Origin: Rothia nasimurium
GTDB taxonomy: Bacteria; Actinomycetota; Actinomycetes; Actinomycetales; Micrococcaceae
DNA length: 64,000 nucleotides
Direction: 5' to 3'
Assembly: GCF_928392795.1 (NCBI RefSeq)
Contig: NZ_CAKMTJ010000001.1
Location: 1-64,000, forward strand
The position numbers and the translations under genes are program-made. Under the pieces are notes generated by a model. It was not told the origin of the DNA and searched no databases. It saw nothing but the letters and a program-made list of their open reading frames with translations. This document shows positions 14,647 to 23,023 of the stretch, one piece after another; position 1 is the first letter of the stretch, and each line of letters begins with the position of its first letter.

Positions 14647-16635
14647 ATGGATCATAAATCCGTGGCTGAGCGAGTCCTCACCGCCGTTGGCGGCACGGAC
14701 AACATCGCAGCAGGCGCCCACTGCGCCACCCGCCTACGACTGGTGCTCAAAGACATGAACGTCATCAACCAGGCTGCCCTGGACAACGACGAGGACCTCA
14801 AAGGTACCTTCAACAACTCCGGCCAGTTCCAGATCATCGTGGGACCCGGCGACGTTGACGAGGTCTACAAGCACATGGCCGCAGCCGGCATGAAACAGGT
14901 ATCAAAGGACGAACTCAAGAACGTCGCAGCGGACCAGGGCAACCTCTTCACCCGCTTCATCAAGGTCGTCTCAGAAATCTTCCTACCGATCATCCCCGTG
15001 CTGGTCGGTTCCGGTCTGCTCATGGCACTCAACAACGTGCTTACCGCAACCGGTATCTTTGACCCCGATAAGTCACTCATCCAGCTCTATCCCGCTTGGA
15101 CCGGCTTCGCCGAAATCGTCAACCTGCTCTCGGCAGCGGCCTTCGCCTTCCTGCCCGTGCTCGTCGGCTTCACCGCCACCAAGGTCTTCGGCGGTAACCC
15201 CTACCTGGGTATGACCATGGGTGCTGCCATGGTCTTCCCCTCCCTGGTCAACGGCTACAATGTAGCAGCCGCCCTGCAGGACGGCACCATGACCTACTGG
15301 GACGTCTTCGGCATCCAGGTGCAGCAGGCTGGCTACCAGGGCACTGTCCTGCCCGTCATCCTGGTTGCCTTCATCCTGGCCAACATTGAGAAGTTCTTCC
15401 ACAAGATTCTCAAGGGTGTCATCGACTTCATGTTCACCCCCACCCTCACCCTCTTGATCACCGGCTTTGTCACCTTCATGCTGGTCGGCCCGCCCATGTT
15501 CAAGCTGGGCACTATGCTGGGCGAAGGCATCAACTGGCTTTACGACACCGCTGGCCCCCTCGGTGGCTTCCTCCTCGGTCTGCTCTATTCACCGGTTGTC
15601 ATTACCGGCCTGCACCAGTCCTTCCCGCCCATTGAACTCCAGCTCATCGCCACAACCGGCGGCTCCTTCATCTTCGCTATCGCTTCCATGGCTAATGTGG
15701 CCCAGGGCGGTGCCGCCCTCGGTGTCTACCTGACCACCAAGGACAAGAAGATGAAGGGCCTGGCGGGCGCCACCGCACCCTCAGCCTTCCTCGGTATCAC
15801 CGAACCCGCCATCTTCGGCGTCAACCTGCGCCTGCGCTGGCCCTTCTACATCGCAATGGGTGCCTCAGCTATCGCATCAGCTCTGATTGCTCTTTTCGGT
15901 GTCAAGGCCAAGGCCCTGGGCGCGGCAGGCTTCCTGGGCTTCCCCTCCATCAATAACGACCTGGGTATGGGTTGGACCGGCTTCGCCATCGCTATCGTGA
16001 CCTCAGCCGTCCTCTCCACCGGTGCCTCCTTCATCTACGGTAAGCGCGCCTTCGCCGGCCAGGTTGCCGAAGAAGAGGTTGAAGTTGCCGCTCCCGCAGC
16101 TACCGCTGCATCTGTAGCTGCCCCCGCCGCGTCCGCCCCCGCAGAAGCCACCGAAGGCTACGAACTGACCGCCCACCTCAACGGCACCGCCGTGGAACTC
16201 TCAGCGGTATCAGACCCCACCTTCGCCTCCGGCGCCCTGGGCCCCGGCGCAGCCGTAGAACCCACCGAAGGCAAGCTCTACGCACCCGCCGACGGCAAGG
16301 TCACCGTAGCCTTCCCCACCGGCCACGCCATCGGCATGCGCACCGACAAGGGCGTAGAAGTCCTCATGCACATCGGCTTCGACACCGTCGAGCTGGACGG
16401 CAAGCACTTCACCCCCAAGGTCGAAAAGGGCCAGGACGTCAAGCGCGGCGACGTGCTCGTCGAGTTCGACATGGCTGCCATCAAGGCCGCAGGCTACCCC
16501 CTGACCACCCCGCTGGTCATCACCAACGCCAAGAAGACCGTTGACTCAACAGCTCTTGCCGTTGCTGCAGGCTCAACCGTGGCCGCAGGCCGCGACGAGC
16601 TGGTCAGCGTAGCCGCTAAGACCGCAACCGTCTAA
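14647..16635 (+). CDS. scrA: Sucrose-type PTS EIIBCA
   Basis: Phosphorylating sucrose importer. The 662-residue protein begins with a IIB domain ([15 protein letters not shown], phospho-cysteine C26), then a IIC membrane domain of about ten spans (residues about 100-480) with the motif [18 protein letters not shown] and [13 protein letters not shown] found in sucrose/glucoside permeases, an Ala/Pro-rich linker, and a C-terminal IIA domain with GHAIGM and [12 protein letters not shown]. The ATG at 14647 follows AAGGAG; upstream codons are leader. Neighbouring scrB supports sucrose; trehalose or beta-glucosides are the alternatives for this permease family. Confidence 0.9.
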   Translation: MDHKSVAERVLTAVGGTDNIAAGAHCATRLRLVLKDMNVINQAALDNDEDLKGTFNNSGQFQIIVGPGDVDEVYKHMAAAGMKQVSKDELKNVAADQGNLFTRFIKVVSEIFLPIIPVLVGSGLLMALNNVLTATGIFDPDKSLIQLYPAWTGFAEIVNLLSAAAFAFLPVLVGFTATKVFGGNPYLGMTMGAAMVFPSLVNGYNVAAALQDGTMTYWDVFGIQVQQAGYQGTVLPVILVAFILANIEKFFHKILKGVIDFMFTPTLTLLITGFVTFMLVGPPMFKLGTMLGEGINWLYDTAGPLGGFLLGLLYSPVVITGLHQSFPPIELQLIATTGGSFIFAIASMANVAQGGAALGVYLTTKDKKMKGLAGATAPSAFLGITEPAIFGVNLRLRWPFYIAMGASAIASALIALFGVKAKALGAAGFLGFPSINNDLGMGWTGFAIAIVTSAVLSTGASFIYGKRAFAGQVAEEEVEVAAPAATAASVAAPAASAPAEATEGYELTAHLNGTAVELSAVSDPTFASGALGPGAAVEPTEGKLYAPADGKVTVAFPTGHAIGMRTDKGVEVLMHIGFDTVELDGKHFTPKVEKGQDVKRGDVLVEFDMAAIKAAGYPLTTPLVITNAKKTVDSTALAVAAGSTVAAGRDELVSVAAKTATV

Positions 16636-16655
16636 AACCTTCCCGGCGAAGAAAA

Positions 16656-16705
16656 CCCGCCCCGTGCCCGTCCTGATAGTAAGGACGCGCGCGGGGCGGG
16701 TTGCT
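16656..16705 (+). terminator. Terminator after scrA
   Basis: AACCCGCCCCG pairs with CGGGGCGGGTT; inside, CGTCCT pairs with AGGACG. Followed by GCTTT. The inner stem carries the GGACG motif that recurs in other hairpins of this window. Confidence 0.8.
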
Positions 16706-16717
16706 TTGCGCGAGGGG

Positions 16718-16824
16718 GCGGAGGAATCTGCGTCGCAGCTCGTTGGCTCGGGGCTGGCGTGAATTGCGACGAGCCCCCGGGCGAGGAGCAAGAGGGTCAC
16801 GAGCCAAGACGCAGATTCCTCCGC
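16718..16824 (+). ncRNA. Structured intergenic repeat, copy A
   Basis: Outer stem of 17 perfect pairs (16718-16734 with 16808-16824), a small internal loop, stem 2 GCTCGT with ACGAGC, the conserved block TGGCTCGG-GGCTGGCGTGAAT, stem 3 TTGC with GCAA, and the conserved block AGAGGGTC. Lies between scrA and the GNAT gene in their sense direction, ending 54 nt before the latter. Copies at 26864-26966 and (minus) 1329-1436 share the unpaired blocks but have unrelated, compensated stems. Function unknown. Confidence 0.7.
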
Positions 16825-16878
16825 TCACCTCAGCTACAGAGTAACCTTGAAAGGTAACACCGTACCCAGGAGGATTCC

Positions 16879-17523
16879 ATGCCCGAGCAAACCTACGACT
16901 TTACCGTGCGTGAAGCGACCGAAGCTGACTACCCCGGCGTGATTGAGGCGCTGACCAATGCTTTTGAGCACGACCCGGTCATGAACAAGGCTATGGGCGG
17001 GGACGGCCGCACCGAGACCGTCCGCGGCCTTTTTGAGTTCCAGCTGCGCACCACCTACGCCCCGAAGGGCACTATCGATATCGCCGTCACCGCCGACGGC
17101 AAGGTGCTGGGCGCTGCCCTCTGGCTCTCGCCCGAAGCCCAGAAGGGTAACCTGCTGGCCGACATTAAGGCCTTGCCCGACTACTACCGGGTGCTGGGGA
17201 AGGGGCTGGCCCGTGCCACCGTCACCGAGTTACGCCTGCTGGCGGCCCGCCCAAAATTCGACCACTGGTACCTCTACACCATCGGTGTGCATGAGGACGC
17301 CCGCGGGCACGGCATCGGCTCCCACCTGCTGGATTACCGCCGCGAGCGTTTGGGCGAGGTGCCCGCCTACCTGGAGGCTTCTACCTACCGGTCAGCTTCT
17401 CTCTATGCCCGCCACGGGTTTGTTGAGCTTTTCCGGTTTAAGGGCGGCAAGCCCGCCCTGGGCATGTTGCACCCGGCGCCGGTAACCCAGGTGTCGCTTC
17501 ACGACCACCACAGCAGCAAGTAA
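16879..17523 (+). CDS. GNAT-family N-acetyltransferase
   Basis: A 214-residue acetyl-CoA-dependent acyltransferase of unknown substrate. The core acetyl-CoA motif is at YTIGVHEDARGHGIGSHLLDYRRERLG, with the pattern R-x-x-G-x-G/A, and the fold continues with YLEASTYRSASLYARHGFVEL. AGGAGG precedes the ATG. It follows the structured repeat copy A and faces the convergent scrR gene; nothing links it to sucrose use. Confidence 0.85.
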   Translation: MPEQTYDFTVREATEADYPGVIEALTNAFEHDPVMNKAMGGDGRTETVRGLFEFQLRTTYAPKGTIDIAVTADGKVLGAALWLSPEAQKGNLLADIKALPDYYRVLGKGLARATVTELRLLAARPKFDHWYLYTIGVHEDARGHGIGSHLLDYRRERLGEVPAYLEASTYRSASLYARHGFVELFRFKGGKPALGMLHPAPVTQVSLHDHHSSK

Positions 17524-17613
17524 AATTCTTTTTTCTCTGGTTCGGGGGCGCTCATGAGTGCGCTATGTGTCAAAGAATAGAAATCGCGGAGAGGTCGGGC
17601 AGGGGACGTTAGC

Positions 17614-18624
17614 TTATGCCACCGCGCTCTCTACCCAGAGCAGGGAGCGGGTGCTTGCCCCCTCATGGAGGCTCACCGGGAGTGTATCGCTGCCGGTGAG
17701 CTCTTTTTCTTCGCCGTTCATGGCGTGCATGAGCTGGGCGGCAGCCCGCTGAGCCATCGCGTCAATCGGCTGCACCACGGTGGTCAGCTCGGGCAGAAGG
17801 GCCCGGCTGGTTTCGGTGCCGTCAAAGCCGATGACCTGTAGGTCCTGGGGCACCTGCCGGCCGCTAGCGCGGGCATAGCCCAGCACCATGGCGGCATAGA
17901 CATCGTTTGAGGCGAAGACAGCATCAACCTGCGGGTGCTCGTCGAGGTAGGTGAAGATGCGCTCGCGTTTGGTGGCCTGCGGGGTGGTGAAGCCCAGTTC
18001 GAGAATATGCGGGGGGTAGCCGGCTTCGGTGACCGCTAGCTGGTAGCCGCGCTGGCGGGCGTTGTCGAGGGAGATGGTTGAGGTGATGTGCAGGATATTG
18101 GTGGCCCCACCGTGAAGAAGTAGGTGGGTGGCCCGGTAGGCCCCGTCGAAGTTGTCGCAGCTGATGTTGGGGCCGCGGCCGGTGTGCTGGCGGTCGATGG
18201 TGATAAGGGGAGCACCCAGATGGGGAAAGTTGGCAACAACCTGGGAGTGGGCGCCGGTGATGACGCCGTCGACCTGGTTGGCTATGAGCATATCGAGGTA
18301 GCGCTGCTCTGATTCGGGGTGGTCGTTGCTGTTGCAGAGAATCGTCTTGTAACCGATGTCGGCCAGGTGGGATTCGATGCGGTAGGCCATTTCCCCGTAG
18401 AAGGGGTTGGCAACGGAGGGGAAGACTAGGCCGATGAGTTGGCTTTTTTGCCCCTGGAGGGATCGGGCGATGGCGTTGGGCCGGTAGCCGAGCTGCTGCA
18501 TGGCGTCGAAGACTTTGACGCGGGTGGTTTCGGAGAGGTAGCCCCGGTTGTTGAGTACCCGGGAGACGGTGGTGGGGGAGACGCCTGCCAGCGCAGCGAC
18601 ATCGCCAAGTTTTGGTTTGGGCAC
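17614..18624 (-). CDS. scrR: LacI-family regulator, probably ScrR
   Basis: A 336-residue repressor. Helix-turn-helix at about residues 4-25 (LGDVAALAGVSPTTVSRVLNN) with hinge helix YRPNAIARSLQ, then a periplasmic-binding-like sugar-sensing domain (IGLVFPSVANPFYGEMA..., DGVITGAHS, DAVFASNDVYAAMVLG, VIGFDGTE). Position beside scrB-scrA suggests it controls them in response to sucrose or fructose derivatives; candidate CAAACGATTG-type operators precede both. It reads from the opposite strand and converges with the GNAT gene. A palindrome at 18672-18692 lies about 50 nt upstream of its start. Confidence 0.88.
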   Translation of the reverse strand: MPKPKLGDVAALAGVSPTTVSRVLNNRGYLSETTRVKVFDAMQQLGYRPNAIARSLQGQKSQLIGLVFPSVANPFYGEMAYRIESHLADIGYKTILCNSNDHPESEQRYLDMLIANQVDGVITGAHSQVVANFPHLGAPLITIDRQHTGRGPNISCDNFDGAYRATHLLLHGGATNILHITSTISLDNARQRGYQLAVTEAGYPPHILELGFTTPQATKRERIFTYLDEHPQVDAVFASNDVYAAMVLGYARASGRQVPQDLQVIGFDGTETSRALLPELTTVVQPIDAMAQRAAAQLMHAMNGEEKELTGSDTLPVSLHEGASTRSLLWVESAVA

Positions 18625-18671
18625 GCGGTGCTCCGGTCTGTTGGGGGTGGGCTCGGGCTGTTCTCAATTAT

Positions 18672-18692
18672 AGGGCCTGTCTAACAGGCCCT
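18672..18692. promoter_or_regulatory. Palindrome upstream of scrR
   Basis: AGGGCCTGT (18672-18680), CTA, ACAGGCCCT (18684-18692): a perfect 9-3-9 inverted repeat between moeA's end and scrR's start. The core CCTGTCTAACAGG matches the site before the IIA gene (13794-13806) at 12 of 13 positions. Could be an operator of scrR or a moeA 3' hairpin; the shared core favours an operator. Confidence 0.55.
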
Positions 18693-18762
18693 GGGAAGTG
18701 TTGAGCTGTGTGACGGGAGCTAAGCTGTGCCCTGAGACTGACGGCGCCGCCCCGGTAAGGGG

Positions 18763-19992
18763 CTAGCTGGGAAGAGGAAGGTAGGAGACAGCCTGACCGG
18801 CAGCAGCTCCGTCTGGTGGGATGAGCGCCAGAGCGTCTGCGGTGGCAAAGGAAGTGAGCATATGGGACTGGGTCTTGGGCAGGGGGGTGAGCTTTCTGCC
18901 CTCGGGGGTGGGAGTAAGGGTAGCTGGTAGCAGGCGCAGGTCGTGTTTGCGGTAGCCGGGTACCGGGTGGGTGAGGACGCCTTCAGCCAGCTCGGTTAGG
19001 GGAGCAGCAGTGGCGCCGGTGAGCCAGGGGGTGAGGTAGGAGTAGAGGGCGGTGTAGGCCGCCAGCGGGTTGCCGGGTAGGCCGAGGACGAGAGGGGAGG
19101 TGGGGTTGCTGCTGGCAGGTAGGCGGGCGGCCAGGGCTGGGTGGCCGGGACGGATGGCGACGGATTCAAAGAGGTAGCTGGCCTGAAGGTCGTGGAGGGC
19201 GCGGCGCACCCAGTCGGCGGTGGAGGTTGAGGAGCCGCCGGTAATAAGTAGCAGGTCGGCGCCGGTGGCGGTGAGCCAGTTGGTGAGCTGGGTTTTGCTG
19301 TCGGGCAGACGGCGGACGCTGCTAACGCTGGCTCCCAGGTTTTCGATGATGGAGGGGAAGGCCAGGGAGTAGGCGTCGCGCACCTGGCCGGGGCCGGGGA
19401 GACCTGCGGTAATAATTTCGTTGCCGGTGTAGGCGATAGCCACGGTGGGGCGGGCGGTTACGGTCAGGGTGTCAAGGCCGAGCGTGGCAAGGGCGCCGAG
19501 ATGCCGGGCGGTGATACGGGTGCCCGCTGCAAGCACACTGCTGCCCGCAGGGAGCTCTTCACCCGCCCGGCGGATATCGGCCCCCGGGCTGGGGTAGCCT
19601 CGTCCGTCGAAAAAGCGGGGGTCGGGGCTGAGTGTGTTGCCTTCTCGCAGGGCATGTTCCTGGCGGATGACAGCTTCGGCACCCGGGGGAAGTAGCCCGC
19701 CGGTCAGAATGGGGGTTGCCTGGCCGGGGTCGAGGGGGAGGGTTTTGCGGTGGACGTTCTCGCCGTCGGCAGCTGGCGGGTGGGTCAGTACCTGCCAGGG
19801 CGGAGCCCCGGCGGTGGCGTAGCCGTCCATAGCTGAGGAATTGTAGTGGGGAACGGGCAGCAGGGCGCGGGCGTCACGGGCCAGGGTCCTGCCCATGGCA
19901 TTGGCGAGGGGGACCTCTTCTTCAGTGAGGGTCAGAGCTGCCCCCGCCCGGTGGAGGAGCTGCCTGGCCTGGTGCCAGCTGGTGTGGTGCAC
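18763..19992 (-). CDS. moeA: Molybdopterin molybdenumtransferase MoeA (1)
   Basis: Inserts molybdate into adenylylated molybdopterin. The 409-residue protein has the MoeA hallmark MDGYA (in NSSAMDGYATAG), the central MPT-binding domain with LLITGGSSTS, and the C-terminal LPGNPLAAYTALYSYL. One of two MoeA paralogs in the window (the other at 23890-25251). Last gene of the minus-strand group moaA-moaD-mobA-moeA; only 11 nt separate it from mobA. The usual TGGVS-type motif reads TGGSS here. Confidence 0.9.
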   Translation of the reverse strand: MHHTSWHQARQLLHRAGAALTLTEEEVPLANAMGRTLARDARALLPVPHYNSSAMDGYATAGAPPWQVLTHPPAADGENVHRKTLPLDPGQATPILTGGLLPPGAEAVIRQEHALREGNTLSPDPRFFDGRGYPSPGADIRRAGEELPAGSSVLAAGTRITARHLGALATLGLDTLTVTARPTVAIAYTGNEIITAGLPGPGQVRDAYSLAFPSIIENLGASVSSVRRLPDSKTQLTNWLTATGADLLLITGGSSTSTADWVRRALHDLQASYLFESVAIRPGHPALAARLPASSNPTSPLVLGLPGNPLAAYTALYSYLTPWLTGATAAPLTELAEGVLTHPVPGYRKHDLRLLPATLTPTPEGRKLTPLPKTQSHMLTSFATADALALIPPDGAAAGQAVSYLPLPS

Positions 19993-20003
19993 GGTGGTCC
20001 TCC

Positions 20004-20618
20004 TTAGGGCTGGGGCGGTGCCTGGGTGTAGCCTGCGGCGCGGGCGGCCTCCCAGGTATCAACATCGGCGGTCAGTTCAGCAGGTAGCTCTAGTTCTGCG
20101 GGGTCAAGGGGGCTGAGAAAGCGGCGGACGGAGGCGTTTGCGGTTTCTCCCCCAAAGGCCGGGGCCAGGGAGGTAGCCCGGTAGATACCCAGCAGGGGCT
20201 GAGTGATACCCTCCGCCACAGCCCAGTAGCCGGTCACCTGCTCCGGTGCGGACGCCGCCGCCTCAAGGAGCAGGGGAACTGCGGCCCCAACGCGGGGCAG
20301 GTCGCAGGAAAGAACTAGCACCCAGTGCTGGGACGAGCTCAAGAGGCCCGGGTTGGTTTTCTTGAGGGCGCTCAGCCCAGCGGAGATCCCAGCTGCTGGC
20401 CCACTGAAGGCCGGTTCTTCCCGGGTCTGCGACACTCCTGCGGGTAGGGCTAGTTCTGCTGGGCCCACCACAACCCGGGCAACGGCCCCGGCGCAGGCTG
20501 CCAGGGCCTGCTCAAGCAGGGTGGACGAGCCATTCGACAGGAGGGCCTTGGGTACCCCTCCGAGGCGGGAGGAACGTCCGCCCGCCAATATCAGGGCTGA
20601 AAACTTCACGTCGGTCAT
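20004..20618 (-). CDS. mobA: Molybdenum cofactor guanylyltransferase
   Basis: Attaches GMP to Mo-molybdopterin to make MGD, the cofactor form used by the nitrate reductase encoded downstream. The 204-residue protein opens with the nucleotidyltransferase loop LILAGGRSSRLGGVPKALL and contains LVLSCDLPRVG, the metal-binding DLP motif. Sits 9 nt after moaD and 11 nt before moeA on the minus strand, so it is in one operon with both. Confidence 0.88.
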   Translation of the reverse strand: MTDVKFSALILAGGRSSRLGGVPKALLSNGSSTLLEQALAACAGAVARVVVGPAELALPAGVSQTREEPAFSGPAAGISAGLSALKKTNPGLLSSSQHWVLVLSCDLPRVGAAVPLLLEAAASAPEQVTGYWAVAEGITQPLLGIYRATSLAPAFGGETANASVRRFLSPLDPAELELPAELTADVDTWEAARAAGYTQAPPQP

Positions 20619-20627
20619 AAGCGCTGC

Positions 20628-20909
20628 CTATCCACCAGCAAAGGGCGGCAGGACGTCCAGACGCTGGGCCTCCTGCAGGAGTTTTGCATCATCGAGGGAA
20701 TCTGGGCTTGCTGCAACCCCGTCCACGAGGAAGGTGCAGCGGGGCAGAATATCGGCCAGGGTCTGGCCCGAGGGAGTAGCCCCGGTAAATTCGCGCGCTA
20801 GGTAGGCCTGAAGACCGGCGAGTGTGGGGGTGGGGAGCTGCTCTAGCTCAACCGTCACGCCGGGTAGGCCAGCTGCCGCCCGGGCCGCAGCGAAGAAGTT
20901 AATCTGCAT
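20628..20909 (-). CDS. moaD: Molybdopterin synthase small subunit
   Basis: Ubiquitin-like sulfur carrier of molybdopterin synthase. The 93-residue protein starts MQINFFAAARAAAGLPGV and ends PPFAGG; the C-terminal Gly-Gly is the residue pair adenylated by MoeB and then thiocarboxylated. Partner of MoaE (26313-26834) and MoeB (27009-28229), which are on the other strand. Slightly longer than the usual 80-90 residues. Confidence 0.92.
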   Translation of the reverse strand: MQINFFAAARAAAGLPGVTVELEQLPTPTLAGLQAYLAREFTGATPSGQTLADILPRCTFLVDGVAASPDSLDDAKLLQEAQRLDVLPPFAGG

Positions 20910-20968
20910 GTCTTTTACCTTTATATCGATGTACAGGTGGTGGGCTCGTAGGCGCTAGTTGGCCATGA

Positions 20969-22132
20969 CTAGCCGCCGATGGCGCTCATGGATCGAGTAG
21001 GTTGGGTGAAGTCGGGGGCGTCGAAACCGACGGTATCCTTGCCGTGAGCCTTGGGCTTGGCCCACATGGCTCCGCGCCAGATCTGAGCCAGTTCAGTATC
21101 GCTGGCTCCGCCGCGCAGGGCGCCCATGAGGTCGGTTTCGGTCAGGGAGAAGAGGCAGGAGCGCACCTTGCCGTCGGCGGTGATGCGGGTGCGAGTGCAG
21201 GCCGAGCAGAAAGGCTCGGTGACCGAGGCGATAATGCCTACCTGGCCCAGGGGCTCTGCTGTGCCGGCGTGACCCAGTGGGTAGACGTCCCAGAGGGCTG
21301 CGGGGGAGGCCCCGCGCGGACGCCCGTGGGGCAGCAGGTCGTAGTGGTCAGCCAGGCGCTGACGAATCTGCTCGGCGGTGATGGTGCCTTCGCGGGTCCA
21401 GTTGTGGTCGGCGTCCAGGGGCATCTGTTCGATGAAGCGGAGCTGGTAGCCGCCCTCTAAAGCCCAGGTGAGGAGTTCATGGCCCTGCTCATCGTTGACG
21501 CCGGCCATGAGGACCGCGTTGATTTTGAGGGGGGTGAGCCCGGCGGCAGCTGCGGCTTCAATACCTGTGAGTACCGAGGCTAGCTTATCCCTGCGGGTGA
21601 GCTGCGCGAACGTTTCGGGGCAGATGGTGTCGAGGGAGACGTTGACCCGGTTGAGCCCGGCCTGAACCAGGGCATCTACCTTTTTATCGAGTCCGATGCC
21701 GTTGGTCGTCAGGGCGATGGGCAAGTGGGGGTGTTCGGCGCGGACGGCAGCAATAATATCGGTGAGGTCAGCTCGTACTAGGGGCTCGCCACCGGTAAAG
21801 CGTACCTCTTCGATTCCTAGATCTCGCACACCTACCCTTACCAGGCGGGTGACCTCATCGAGGGTTAGAAGCTGTGTGCCGGGCAACCAGTTGAGGCCTT
21901 CGGCGGGCATACAGTACACACAGCGCAGATTGCACTTGTCCATCAGGGAAATGCGCAGGTCAGTGGCGGTTCGGCCCCAGCGGTCGGCAAGGGGCCCGGT
22001 GGTGGGCACGCCCGGGTGTGCAGCTGCACTGGCACCGCCGGTCACAACTGGGATAGACGAACCCAGGGGCACCGGGGGATTGGGGGCTGAAGACTGGGGC
22101 ATACCCGCACTTTCACAAATCTTAATCGGCAT
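20969..22132 (-). CDS. moaA: GTP 3',8-cyclase (radical SAM)
   Basis: First step of Moco synthesis, with MoaC converting GTP to cyclic pyranopterin. The 387-residue protein has the radical-SAM motif CNLRCVYC (C67, C71, C74), a GGEPL patch, the C-terminal second-cluster motif FCSACTRTRI...CLF, and the terminal Gly-Gly needed by this family. About 45 residues before LADRWGRTATDLRIS are non-conserved, so the start could be the ATG at codon 11. No strong ribosome-binding site precedes either. The palindrome at 22146-22160 lies just upstream. Confidence 0.93.
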   Translation of the reverse strand: MPIKICESAGMPQSSAPNPPVPLGSSIPVVTGGASAAAHPGVPTTGPLADRWGRTATDLRISLMDKCNLRCVYCMPAEGLNWLPGTQLLTLDEVTRLVRVGVRDLGIEEVRFTGGEPLVRADLTDIIAAVRAEHPHLPIALTTNGIGLDKKVDALVQAGLNRVNVSLDTICPETFAQLTRRDKLASVLTGIEAAAAAGLTPLKINAVLMAGVNDEQGHELLTWALEGGYQLRFIEQMPLDADHNWTREGTITAEQIRQRLADHYDLLPHGRPRGASPAALWDVYPLGHAGTAEPLGQVGIIASVTEPFCSACTRTRITADGKVRSCLFSLTETDLMGALRGGASDTELAQIWRGAMWAKPKAHGKDTVGFDAPDFTQPTRSMSAIGG

Positions 22133-22145
22133 TTCAGATGTAATA

Positions 22146-22160
22146 TTTAGCCTAGCTAAA
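22146..22160. promoter_or_regulatory. Palindrome in moaA/modA divergent region
   Basis: TTTAGCCTAGCTAAA, a perfect 6-3-6 inverted repeat 13 nt upstream of the moaA start and 87 nt before modA. Its position suits a shared molybdate- or redox-responsive operator; the regulator is unknown. Confidence 0.45.
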
Positions 22161-22246
22161 CCGGGTGAAGAACACCACCTGGCTCTACACTAATCTATAG
22201 ACAAAGACCCTCTGCTAGCCACTGTTACCCCGTCATTGGAGACCCC

Positions 22247-23014
22247 ATGCGCCGCCTGAGCACCCTTCTCGTCCCCCTTCTATTGGGTCTTACCGCCTGC
22301 GGGGGAGTAGCAACCTCCCCACAGGGGCAGGACGCTGAGGTACAGCTCTTTGCAGCGGCCTCCTTGGGGGCTGTGGGCGATGAGCTCATAGCGGCCTATC
22401 GTCAAGAAAACCCGCAGGTCTCTATCACTGCCACCTACGCGGGGTCATCCCAGCTGGTTACGCAGATGGTCGAAGGTGCTACCCCCGATCTGCTGATTAC
22501 AGCCGATAGCACCACCATGAACCAGGCTCTTGAAAAGGTTGAAGAGCTCGCTGCTGCGACCCCTGAGACTATTGCCACCAACGCCCTGGTGCTGGCAACT
22601 GCTCCAGGTAACCCTGCCGCCATTGATAGCGTTGATGACCTGGCCTCACCCGGCGTCCTAACCGCTATCTGCGCCGAGCAGGTGCCCTGCGGACGCCTGG
22701 CCCACCAGGAACTTAGCCGCCAGGGCGTAGAGCTAGCCACCTCCACCGAAGAAGCTAACGTCTCGGCAGTTTCCACCAAGGTAGCCACCGGCCAGGTGGA
22801 TGCCGGCTTCATCTACTCCACCGACGCCACCGCTATCTCAGCCACCGACGATATCACCGTCGTCCGCCTGCCCCAGGTTGAACGCAACGCCTACCCCCTA
22901 GCTCTTACCGGCAGCGGTCAAGGTAAGGAAAGCGCCCAAAACTTTGCGCACTGGCTGACGACCTCGGATGCCGCCGCCCAGATTCTTGTCGACTACGGCT
23001 TCGAACCTGCCTAA
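22247..23014 (+). CDS. modA: Molybdate-binding lipoprotein ModA
   Basis: Extracellular solute-binding protein for molybdate/tungstate. The 255-residue protein has a lipoprotein signal with lipobox LTAC (C18), then QLFAAASLGAVGDEL (the AAASL motif of ModA), YAGSSQLVTQMVEGATPDLLITAD, and a C-terminal domain with VDAGFIYSTDA. Divergent from moaA and 9 nt before modB. Confidence 0.93.
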   Translation: MRRLSTLLVPLLLGLTACGGVATSPQGQDAEVQLFAAASLGAVGDELIAAYRQENPQVSITATYAGSSQLVTQMVEGATPDLLITADSTTMNQALEKVEELAAATPETIATNALVLATAPGNPAAIDSVDDLASPGVLTAICAEQVPCGRLAHQELSRQGVELATSTEEANVSAVSTKVATGQVDAGFIYSTDATAISATDDITVVRLPQVERNAYPLALTGSGQGKESAQNFAHWLTTSDAAAQILVDYGFEPA

Positions 23015-23023
23015 ACTAGAACC

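Noticed and set aside
20353-20805. Plus-strand frame over mobA/moaD
   Set aside because: It is Arg/Pro/Ser-rich, overlaps two conserved minus-strand genes and has no supporting start signals.
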